Below, in pieces: positions 25,999 to 32,747 of a DNA stretch of 49,404 bases. Position 1 is the first letter of the stretch. The number at the start of each line of letters is the position of its first letter. This stretch comes from SURF-21 sp964529285 (GTDB lineage: Bacteria > Actinomycetota > Geothermincolia > Geothermincolales > RBG-13-55-18). Both the position numbers and the translations under genes were made by a program. Under the pieces are notes generated by a model. It ran no database searches. It was not told where the DNA came from and worked only from the letters and a program-made list of their open reading frames with translations. The stretch spans positions 1 through 49,404 of the forward strand of contig CAZGWK010000023.1 of NCBI GenBank assembly GCA_964529285.1. The letters are read 5' to 3'.

Positions 25999-27111
25999 TT
26001 AGAAGTGGTGGCGGCCCCTGAACAGGTGCCCCGGGATGTGCGCCAGGCCGCGGGCGCGCTCGCGCGGGGTATCGGCGAGGGAGAAGAAGAGCAGGTTGGG
26101 CAGCGAGAAGGAACGGGAGCGGTGGTCGGGAAGGGCGCGGGCGGGCAGGGCGCGCCTGAAAGCGCGCATGGCCGCGTAGGAAGGAAGCACGGATGCGAGC
26201 GTGCCGGGCGGTAAGGGTGCGCCGTCCATCTCCTCGAGTAGGCGCAGCCCGGGGCCCACGAAGCTTCGCACCTCCCAGCGCCTGCAGCAGTCCTCTACTT
26301 CGGTCCAATCCACGCTCGCCGCCCGCAGGATCTCGGTCATATCGCGGAACTTCACCAGGCGGGCGTAGCGGTGGTTTACGGCAACGTCGAGCAGCGTCGT
26401 TATCAGCAGGTGCTCCGGCCTCATGGCCCACAAGCTCATGCCCTCCACTTCCTCGGGGACGGCATGGGACCAGAGGTCCCCGGAGCGGAAGGCGGTGCGG
26501 CGCTCGTACTCCGCGGGCCAGTGCATGCCGATATGGATGTCGATCTCCATGGCGGCATCGCTGCCCTGCATGGGCAGGGAATACACGGTATAAGCGGGGG
26601 CGGGGACGAAAGAGGGTCGTTCGGGGGCGGGCCGGAAACCGGCTGCCAGCAGCGCTTCGTGCAGGCCCGGGAGCTCCGCGCGCTCGACCAGGAGGTCCAG
26701 GTCCTTGAAGCCCCGGGCGTCCTTCCTCCCGTACATCCTGGATGTCAGGTAAAAGCCCTTGAGGGGAATGGCGCGTATCCCGGCCTCGGCCAGGCTTCCC
26801 AGCGCCTTCACGGCGCCGAAATGGATGATGGTAGCGCGGGCCGTCTCCCTCGCATGCGCCTCAGACCACCTCTCCGCGAGTTCTGACGGCAGCCTCAACG
26901 GGCAGCCAAGCTCCGCGCAATCCACTGCGATGGTGTGCAGCAGCGGCTCCAATTCGTGGTATGCAGCGTTTTCCCTCAGCCTGCCGGTTTCGGCAGGAGC
27001 AAGGCCGGACGCCCACTCCGCAAACCGCTGAGCGTCGTTCACCTCGCCGTAGCGGTAGGTGACCGCTGCGAGGAGGAAGGAAGTGGATATTTCTTCCACC
27101 ATGCCCGCCAA
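25999..27111 (-). CDS. Nucleotidyltransferase family protein (PF14907-like) of a RiPP locus
   Basis: 370 residues from TTG 27111, with AAAGGAG six bases upstream; ATG 27102 is the alternative. The nucleotidyltransferase fold is recognised from IPLKGFYL, the metal-binding KDLDLLVERAELPGLHEALL segment (Asp-x-Asp), and later VEGMSLWAMRPEHLLITTL and HRYARLVKFRDMTEI. This family of uncharacterised nucleotidyltransferases is frequent next to PqqD/RRE and HPr-kinase-like genes, including paeninodin-type lasso clusters. It is divergent from the RiPP operon starting at 27269, with 157 bases between. Its substrate here is unknown; nucleotidylation of a phosphorylated peptide is one possibility (inference). 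Confidence 0.8.
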   Translation of the reverse strand: MAGMVEEISTSFLLAAVTYRYGEVNDAQRFAEWASGLAPAETGRLRENAAYHELEPLLHTIAVDCAELGCPLRLPSELAERWSEAHARETARATIIHFGAVKALGSLAEAGIRAIPLKGFYLTSRMYGRKDARGFKDLDLLVERAELPGLHEALLAAGFRPAPERPSFVPAPAYTVYSLPMQGSDAAMEIDIHIGMHWPAEYERRTAFRSGDLWSHAVPEEVEGMSLWAMRPEHLLITTLLDVAVNHRYARLVKFRDMTEILRAASVDWTEVEDCCRRWEVRSFVGPGLRLLEEMDGAPLPPGTLASVLPSYAAMRAFRRALPARALPDHRSRSFSLPNLLFFSLADTPRERARGLAHIPGHLFRGRHHF

Positions 27112-27256
27112 GGTGCGCTCCTTTCACTTCGGTGTTCCCGGCTATGCCGTGAGGGTCGCCGCAATCTCAATCTCATTTTAACGGAAAAGGCTGTTATGCA
27201 CGGGCCGGGCCGCGCCGGACACGCCGCGAGCCTGACCTTAAGATGCGTACATCCGC

Positions 27257-27262
27257 TATACT
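27257..27262 (+). promoter_or_regulatory. TATACT -10 box of the RiPP operon, possibly leaderless
   Basis: TATACT ends six bases before the ATG at 27269, and no ribosome binding site is present, so transcription may start at or next to the start codon. A weak CTGACC lies 19 bases upstream. Confidence 0.45.
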
Positions 27263-27268
27263 GATGTC

Positions 27269-27691
27269 ATGAAGGAAGTACGGCAATCCTGGCTGCTGGA
27301 GATGTGGCAGATCAAGGTCAGAAGCTGGCGTGATTCGCTGCGCCTCTACGCCCGCTCGGGCTTGGCGCTGTTGCGTGCTCTCCTGTTCCCGGCGGCCGAG
27401 ATGCGCAGGCTCCAGAAACGCCTGGCGGGACGCAGGCGGTCGAGCGAGGATACCGTGCTCAGCCGGACCGGAAGGTGCTTCGCGCTCATGGACAGGCTGC
27501 GCTTGCGCCCGTCCTGCCTCACCCGTTCCCTGACCCTGGCGCGCGTGCTGCGCGAGGAGGGCCACGATGCCCACCTGGTCTTCGGCGTGCGCAGCGATAA
27601 CGGCGACATGGAGGGCCACTGCTGGGTGGCGGTGGAGGGTAAAGCGTTGATGGAGGCACCGCATAGCTTCAAGGAACTCAGGTATGAATAA
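27269..27691 (+). CDS. Lasso-peptide B2-type transglutaminase-like leader protease
   Basis: 140 residues of the Transglut_core3/lasso B2 family. The catalytic Cys83 lies in PSCLTRSLTLARVLREEGHD, the catalytic His117 in EGHCWVAVEGKALME; the third triad position appears to be Glu123 where Asp is usual. Such proteins remove the leader from a precursor delivered by an RRE protein. Here the next gene, overlapping by 8 bases, encodes that RRE protein. The N-terminal 60 residues are basic and helical. This is the first gene of a five-gene operon with HPr-kinase-like, radical SAM and peptide genes, and no asparagine-synthetase-like lasso cyclase is present. Confidence 0.85.
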   Translation: MKEVRQSWLLEMWQIKVRSWRDSLRLYARSGLALLRALLFPAAEMRRLQKRLAGRRRSSEDTVLSRTGRCFALMDRLRLRPSCLTRSLTLARVLREEGHDAHLVFGVRSDNGDMEGHCWVAVEGKALMEAPHSFKELRYE

Positions 27692-27995
27692 GAGCGCCGG
27701 GGCGGCTAACGAGCTTGGACCCGGGTCGAGGTTGCGGCGCATCGAGGGCATCGCCTGGCGCATGATCGAGGGTGAAGCGGTCCTGGTCAACGTGCGCAGC
27801 GACGAGGTCATGCATCTGAATCCCGCCGCTTCTTTCCTGTGGTCCAGCCTGGACGGGAAGCTGTCTATAGGAGACATCGCACGCTGCATGAGCGAGGAAT
27901 ACGACGTGGACCCGGATACCGCGCTGGCCGATGCCCTGGAGTTTGCCGGCAGCCTGGTGGAACAAGGAGCTGCAGAGGTTGCCGGGCTGGAGTAA
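27684..27995 (+). CDS. PqqD/RRE (lasso B1-like) peptide-recognition protein
   Basis: 103 residues. The PqqD-like winged helix is clear: WRMIEGEAVLVNVRSDEVMH, LNPAASFLWSSLDGKLSIGD, then YDVDPDTALADALEFAGSLV. RRE proteins bind precursor leaders and present them to maturation enzymes. AAGGA precedes the ATG, and it overlaps the B2-type gene by 8 bases and the following kinase-like gene by 17 bases, so the three are tightly coupled. The predicted ligand is the YEKPQM-containing peptide encoded at 29949. Confidence 0.88.
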   Translation: MNKSAGAANELGPGSRLRRIEGIAWRMIEGEAVLVNVRSDEVMHLNPAASFLWSSLDGKLSIGDIARCMSEEYDVDPDTALADALEFAGSLVEQGAAEVAGLE

Positions 27996-28878
27996 CAGTT
28001 ATCTCGTGGCCGGGATGCGCCTGGAGATATTATCGTCCGTCGGGGACCCGTCATCTTACCTCCCGCCTGCCATGCCCGCTTTCGCCGACCCCGGGTCGGC
28101 CCGGGCGGACATGGTCTTATCCTTCCACGCTGACGAGGAGGCACAGGCCGACCCCTTGCGGCGCTTCTTCCCCTCCCAGTTCACCGTGGTGAGCAGCGGC
28201 GGAGGCCTGTCCTTCGACGGCAAGGAAGGGAAGCGCAAGCGCCTGGGTTTCATCTCCGGCGCATGTACCGCAGCGGAGATGGGGCTGCCCGCCCTGGACC
28301 GCCGGTGGCGCATCGCCGAGGAGGAGGAGGCGGTGCGGGAGGCGATACAGGCCTTCGTGAGGGCCTGCCTGCAGTGCCGCCTCGTGGAAGCAGGGGGAAC
28401 CCTCATGCACGCGGCCGGCGTCGACTGGGAGGGAGGCGGCTTCGCGTTCACCGGTCATACGCGGGCCGGAAAGACCACCTTGAGCCGCGATTTCCCCGCC
28501 GAGGCCGTCCTGGGAGACGACCTGGTGGCCGTGGGTAATACACCTGGAGGATTAGCTCTTTTCGGGACACCGTGGCCGGGAAGGGAGGGGGGAACGGTGG
28601 CTTACGGCGGCGTGCCGCTGCGCGCCGTTTTCCACCTCCACCCCGAACTGGAGCCCGGCCTGTACCCTCAGACCGCGGGAGAGGCACTGGCCGAGATGTC
28701 CGCCAACGCCCCGCGCCTCGGTCATGCCGGAGAGGAGAGCAAGCTGTTGGGAGTTTTTTCAAGTTTGGTGGAGGCAGTCCCGATATACAGACTGAGCCTG
28801 AGGCTCGGCGATGACGTCGTGCCCTTTTTACGGCAAGTATCGAAGGAGGGTGGGCGAGATAGAAGAGATAGACCGTGA
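27979..28878 (+). CDS. HPr kinase/phosphorylase-like protein of the RiPP locus
   Basis: 299 residues from TTG 27979, selected because AAGGAG lies nine bases upstream and because the family N-terminus (SYLVAGMRLEI) is then kept; ATG 28015 would lose it. The P-loop is GHTRAGKTTLS, followed by an acidic GDDLVAV strand and LFGTPWPG, as in HprK-related proteins of PqqD-linked peptide clusters. In paeninodin-type lasso systems homologues phosphorylate the peptide's C-terminal Ser; the peptide found here has no terminal Ser, so the role may differ. It overlaps the radical SAM gene by up to 68 bases. Confidence 0.82.
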   Translation: MPGWSNSYLVAGMRLEILSSVGDPSSYLPPAMPAFADPGSARADMVLSFHADEEAQADPLRRFFPSQFTVVSSGGGLSFDGKEGKRKRLGFISGACTAAEMGLPALDRRWRIAEEEEAVREAIQAFVRACLQCRLVEAGGTLMHAAGVDWEGGGFAFTGHTRAGKTTLSRDFPAEAVLGDDLVAVGNTPGGLALFGTPWPGREGGTVAYGGVPLRAVFHLHPELEPGLYPQTAGEALAEMSANAPRLGHAGEESKLLGVFSSLVEAVPIYRLSLRLGDDVVPFLRQVSKEGGRDRRDRP

Positions 28879-29968
28879 GTTCATAGACAGGATATTCGGG
28901 AACTGCATCCCCTATTCCGGCAGCCTGGAGTTGACCCACCGCTGCAACCTCTCCTGCCGCCACTGCTACCAGTTCTCTCCCGCCGGCAGCGAGATGGATA
29001 CCGCCCAGTGGGTGAAGGTCCTGGCAGAGCTCGCCGACGCCGGCTGCCTTTTCATCTCCTTCACGGGCGGCGAGCCCCTGCTGCGGGACGATCTGCCGCA
29101 GCTGCTCGAGCATGCCGCCGGAATGGATTATGCGGTCACCATTCAGACCAACGGCGTACTCATAGGCGCCGACTTCGCCCGCATGCTGGAGAACATGCCG
29201 AATCTGAGGGTCGATGTGAGCGTCTACGGTGACAACCCCGACACGCACGACCGTTTCACGGGCATGGACGGCTCCTTCGCCGCCACCCTGCGCGCCGTGG
29301 AGCTGCTGCGAGAGAGCGGCGTCCCAGTCCTGCTCAAGGTGACGGTGGGCGATTTCAACCTGGAGGAGGTAGAGGGCATAGCGGCCCTGGCCGACGGCTT
29401 AGGCGTGAAAGCCATCTTTTCTTCCCTCATCTTTCCGCGCAACGACCGCGATGCCTCGCCCACGCAGCTGCGCCTGGACGACGCCGGCCTGGAGCGCTTC
29501 ATACGCTTAGAGACCGAGTACATGCTGGCCAATTTCACGGAGCTCATGGGCGCCGGCGTGGAAGGGCCGGCTTACGAGGACATGGAGAGGTATCTGCACA
29601 AGTGTGCCATCGACCCCAACCAGGTGCACAGCGAGAAGCGCCGTTACTGCGGGGGTGGAAGCACCGTATTCGCCATCAACCCTTACGGTGATGTATATCC
29701 TTGCGTTGCTTTTCCCCTTGTGGTAGGAAACGTATTGAAGGATAATTTCTTGGAAATATGGAAATATTCTCCGGTGCTCGCGCGTTTAAGAGATCAGGAG
29801 GACGAACTTCCGGAGGAATGCAGAGAATGTGAATTGCTCGAGAAATGCGCGATATGCAGGGCGTTGTCTTACCTCGAGGAAGGTGAGATCATGTCCTTCA
29901 ACCGGGAGAGGTGCAGGCAGACCCGCGCGTTGATGAAGGTGTTGACGCATGAGCAAGCAAACAGGTGA
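28811..29968 (+). CDS. Radical SAM/SPASM peptide maturase
   Basis: 385 residues. The radical SAM motif is C45-x3-C49-x2-C52 (RCNLSCRHCYQ), followed by FTGGEPLL. The C-terminal SPASM domain has RYCGGGSTVFAINPYGDVYP, a Cys in PCVAFP, then CRECELLEKCAICRAL and a final ERCRQ, enough for two auxiliary clusters. Such enzymes install thioether, carbon-carbon or other cross-links in RiPPs. The ATG at 28811 has GAGG seven bases upstream; a strong AAGGAGG at 28843 has no ordinary start at proper distance, only an ATA at 28859. It takes the place that a lasso cyclase would hold in this gene set. A 50-codon peptide gene overlaps its end by 20 bases. Confidence 0.9.
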   Translation: MTSCPFYGKYRRRVGEIEEIDREFIDRIFGNCIPYSGSLELTHRCNLSCRHCYQFSPAGSEMDTAQWVKVLAELADAGCLFISFTGGEPLLRDDLPQLLEHAAGMDYAVTIQTNGVLIGADFARMLENMPNLRVDVSVYGDNPDTHDRFTGMDGSFAATLRAVELLRESGVPVLLKVTVGDFNLEEVEGIAALADGLGVKAIFSSLIFPRNDRDASPTQLRLDDAGLERFIRLETEYMLANFTELMGAGVEGPAYEDMERYLHKCAIDPNQVHSEKRRYCGGGSTVFAINPYGDVYPCVAFPLVVGNVLKDNFLEIWKYSPVLARLRDQEDELPEECRECELLEKCAICRALSYLEEGEIMSFNRERCRQTRALMKVLTHEQANR

Positions 29969-30101
29969 CAAAAAAACGTACGAAAAGCCGCAGATGAGCG
30001 TGATGCGCATCAACCGCTTCTTCTTTGGCGGATGCATGAGTATATGGCCGAACTGCTACTCCATGTACCTTTTCGTTTCAGGCGCGGCGCGCTGCCGCTG
30101 A
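29949..30101 (+). CDS. Candidate RiPP precursor peptide, 50 residues
   Basis: ATG 29949 overlaps the radical SAM gene's last 20 bases; AAGGTG lies seven bases upstream. The leader (1-20) is polar and Lys-rich with Y11-E-K-P14-Q-M16, which matches the lasso leader motif YxxPxL except Met for Leu. After Arg23 the composition changes sharply: F24-F26, G27-G28, C29, W33-P34, C36, Y37, Y40, a hydrophobic stretch, and C49 near the end. Three Cys plus Trp and Tyr are plausible substrates for radical SAM cross-linking. There is no Asp or Glu after G27, so a lasso ring is not possible. Leader cleavage by the B2-type protease near G27 is inference. Confidence 0.7.
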   Translation: MSKQTGDKKTYEKPQMSVMRINRFFFGGCMSIWPNCYSMYLFVSGAARCR

Positions 30102-30354
30102 CGTGTATCGGCGGCAGTTCGTGGATTTACCGAACATCATCCAGCCATGTGTACAAGTTTTACGGCTTAGATTCTCTCTCTTACGATGCGCGGCAAACCG
30201 TTCTCCGTCTCTTCAGACCCTTTGACCTGTGCATACTACCGAAGCCCAGTTGAAAAGGGAAAAACACCCGTTTACGTCGTTTAATAAAGTGTACGGAAAG
30301 AATGCCGACAAGAATGTGAAGGAGGAACTGCGCTAAGGAAAGCAGGCAATTGAG

Positions 30355-31935
30355 ATGAAGGGATATTGGAAACACATCGCGGCGAGCACGTCGATCACCG
30401 CGGTCTTCATCATTTGCGCACTCGCTCTGAGCGTATCAGCGGTACCCATGCGGGCGCCCGCCGTCGAGGCGGCGGCACCCGAGTTCCGCGGAGCTTCCGT
30501 GGCGAGTTCCTTCAAGCTCATCGTGCAGGCGGTGGACGGAGCGGGTGTTGCGGTAGCGGCTGACGGGATACCGCAACCTGCGGCCAGGAACGTGGCACAG
30601 CCCGCGGCGCAGCCGGCCCCCGCAACGGCTGCCCCGGTGCAGGCCGAGCCGCCCGCGACTGCTCCCGATGAGTCCGCGGCTCCCGCTAAGCAGGATCCGG
30701 AAGACGCGCCGAGCGCTGGGGCCGTCGATCCCGACCTGCCTGCTCCGACCGGCTTGAAGGCTGACTTCTACTACAGCGGCACGAGGCGGGTGGAGCTTTC
30801 CTGGCAGGGCGTGCAGCATCCGGACTTCCTGGGATATGGTGTACTAAGGTGGAGTGAGGGTGACTTTGACACCATGCTTGCCATCTGCCAGCAGTTGGCG
30901 GTTATCGACCCTTCGCTGCAGGGTCTGGTCGACGAACTCGGAGCGCAGTTCTCGCTTCTCCTCCAGGATGGCTGGACCTATACGGAGAGGAACGATATCC
31001 TCGCGGATACCGGTTCGGCCCTGGACCCGCTCCTGGCCGCACTTGTGAGCACCCCCGGAGCAGAGGACCTCGCTGTCCAGATGGTTGAACTCGCGGACCT
31101 GTACGAAACCGCGGCGAACAATTACACGGACTCCAGGTTCAGCAATAATACGTACTACCTCTACGTAGTCGCCGCGCTCTTCAGCGGTGGAGACACGAGC
31201 TTACCCTCGAACTGCGAGGGGATCTTCAGCGTGCGCCGCAGGAGGGGCCCCCCACCTTCTCCGCCCGCTGGTTTTTCGGCGCTCGCCTACGACCCGGGCG
31301 TAGCCCTGGAGTGGGACCGCAACACCGAAGTAGACCTGGCCGGATACGACGTGTACGTCATGGAGGGCGGTAACGAGGTCAAGCTGAACGATGAACTGAT
31401 AACCAGGGGTACGGAATTCTTCCACATGACCGGCCTGGCCGACGTTCAGTATCGCGTGTATGCATTAGACATCGAGGGAAGGTGCCGCAATCCGGCCAGG
31501 GCGACCTCGGCGCTTGCACCTGCGACCATATATGGTGTCGATGATCTCGCCTGGCAGTACAGCGGGCAGTGGGCCAGGGAGGACTACAGTGCGCTGGAAA
31601 CCGATGGAAGGGTGTTACGGGTGACCATGGGCCAGGGAAATCGCGCCACGTTAACCTTCACCGGCAGGAGGGTAAGGGTGTTTTCCGCCCGCTTCTGGAG
31701 TTGCGGCGACGTGCGCTTTTACATCGATGGAAGCCCGGTGAGCACCTTCGGCCTCTACTATGACGGAGGTTACGCCAACCCGCCCGATCCATATATTCCG
31801 GCCTTGTGGCAGCAGAGGGCGTTCCAGGTCACCGGCCTTTGCGAGGGTCAGCATACCCTGGTCATCGAAGCAGTGGGTTCGGGAGGGGAGCAGGGCCAGA
31901 ACTTCATCAACTTCGATTATGCCGAGGTGCGATAA
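30355..31935 (+). CDS. Secreted fibronectin-III-like protein with C-terminal jelly-roll domain (paralogue 1)
   Basis: 526 residues. An N-terminal signal or anchor helix (ITAVFIICALALSVSAVP) is followed by an Ala/Pro-rich linker to about residue 120. Two FnIII-like domains follow; the first (LPAPTGLKADFYYSG) has a long helical insertion (FDTMLAICQQLAVIDPSLQG), the second starts PPAGFSALAYDPGVALEWDR. The last 140 residues form a carbohydrate-binding-like beta sandwich: LTFTGRRVRVFSARFWSCGD, VRFYIDGSPV, LCEGQHTLVIEAVGSGG, NFINFDYAEV. No enzyme motif is visible; a cell-surface binding or structural role is inferred. It is the first of four related genes. The 253 bases upstream, after the peptide gene, hold no further gene. 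Confidence 0.82.
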   Translation: MKGYWKHIAASTSITAVFIICALALSVSAVPMRAPAVEAAAPEFRGASVASSFKLIVQAVDGAGVAVAADGIPQPAARNVAQPAAQPAPATAAPVQAEPPATAPDESAAPAKQDPEDAPSAGAVDPDLPAPTGLKADFYYSGTRRVELSWQGVQHPDFLGYGVLRWSEGDFDTMLAICQQLAVIDPSLQGLVDELGAQFSLLLQDGWTYTERNDILADTGSALDPLLAALVSTPGAEDLAVQMVELADLYETAANNYTDSRFSNNTYYLYVVAALFSGGDTSLPSNCEGIFSVRRRRGPPPSPPAGFSALAYDPGVALEWDRNTEVDLAGYDVYVMEGGNEVKLNDELITRGTEFFHMTGLADVQYRVYALDIEGRCRNPARATSALAPATIYGVDDLAWQYSGQWAREDYSALETDGRVLRVTMGQGNRATLTFTGRRVRVFSARFWSCGDVRFYIDGSPVSTFGLYYDGGYANPPDPYIPALWQQRAFQVTGLCEGQHTLVIEAVGSGGEQGQNFINFDYAEVR

Positions 31936-32078
31936 GGGTGTAAAAGAGCTTAACGAAGCGCATCGGATGATAAGCGGCACACGAAGACATGGAGACCAAG
32001 GCATAAGGCGCAAGATACGAGGAAGGCTTGCGAAAACGCAGGAGACAAAGGCTTACTAAAAGGGACCGGCGAACAAAA

Positions 32079-32104
32079 GGAGGCCGCCCCGCGGGGCGGC
32101 TTCC
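32079..32104 (+). terminator. GC-rich palindrome downstream of paralogue 1
   Basis: GCCGCCCCGCGGGGCGGC (32083-32100) is a perfect palindrome extended by GGA/TCC flanks. No U-tract follows, so it is either a tailless terminator or a structural RNA element. Confidence 0.5.
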
Positions 32105-32474
32105 AGGCTGTTTGGATTCAGGCCGCGGATGCTTGAACGCCGGCTTCTCCGGCGCCGGAAGAGGGTTGAAGATCGAGTCGGGAGGGTTCGATAACGCGGG
32201 GTTTTCGGTCGTGTTTTCATGACTTCAGGTCGGCTTTAACTGACATCCCGTCCACCCCCTTAAATGCCCCGCCTGCACCCCATATAACCCGCATCCCGGA
32301 TTTTAATGTACAGCGCTGCAAGTATGGCCGTTAATAGAGCTAGATGATAAAAAGCGAGTGAAGCTCCCACAAGGGATTGAGATAGAGAAAGGTTTCTCGC
32401 AATAACGTAGGAGGCGAGGAAAAGCCGGCAAAAACGTAGCTTACAAAGCAGTCTGCAAAAGCGTGGCCGACGAA

Positions 32475-32500
32475 AGGGGCCGCCCGCGAGGGCGGCCTCG
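32475..32500 (+). terminator. Second GC-rich hairpin in the same gap
   Basis: GGCCGCCC and GGGCGGCC pair around a GCGA tetraloop (32478-32497). No U-tract is present. The sequence resembles the hairpin at 32079. Confidence 0.5.
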
Positions 32501-32638
32501 CCATTTACCTGGCATGCAAGCAGGCTTTTATGCAGGAAGGCGTGCATGCGGGTCGGTCGGTCTATAATTCCTCGGGCGATTTGTTACCTCCCAGTATCTA
32601 TTTATAAGAGACCGTTCACGGTCGATATAAAACCGACG

Positions 32639-32658
32639 GCCGCTTTCGTTAAAGCGGC
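32639..32658 (+). promoter_or_regulatory. Hairpin in the likely 5' leader of paralogue 2
   Basis: GCCGCTTT and AAAGCGGC form a perfect 8-base-pair stem with a CGTT loop, 90 bases before the next ATG and just after a smaller GACCG/CGGTC hairpin. It matches no riboswitch I know. Confidence 0.4.
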
Positions 32659-32747
32659 AGGGAAAAGCTGTCGTTCTAATAACTAGAAAATATACGTAGA
32701 TCGCGGGGAGGCTCCATATAATCTCCAGGAGTAGAGCGGAAGGCAAG

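Larger units (their letters stand above)
31936..32747. other. 812-base non-coding region with two A-rich/hairpin modules
   Basis: No convincing gene on either strand. Two similar segments, about 31960-32104 and 32340-32500, each show an A/G-rich tract with repeated AAAAG/CAAAG words followed by a GC-rich palindrome. Two more hairpins lie near the next gene: GACCG/CGGTC at 32610-32623 and GCCGCTTT/AAAGCGGC at 32639-32658. This could be long 3' and 5' untranslated RNA or one or more small RNAs. Confidence 0.5.

Noticed and set aside
25999..30101. Call as an ordinary lasso peptide cluster
   Set aside because: No asparagine-synthetase-like cyclase is present and the peptide has no Asp or Glu acceptor after the leader.
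30032..30253. 73-codon plus-strand frame overlapping the peptide gene
   Set aside because: No ribosome binding site and no sensible domain; the 29949 frame fits the operon overlap and carries the leader motif.
32330..32500. Cyclic-di-GMP or other known riboswitch in the A-rich segment
   Set aside because: The conserved cores of the common classes are not present, and the segment is not directly upstream of a start codon.
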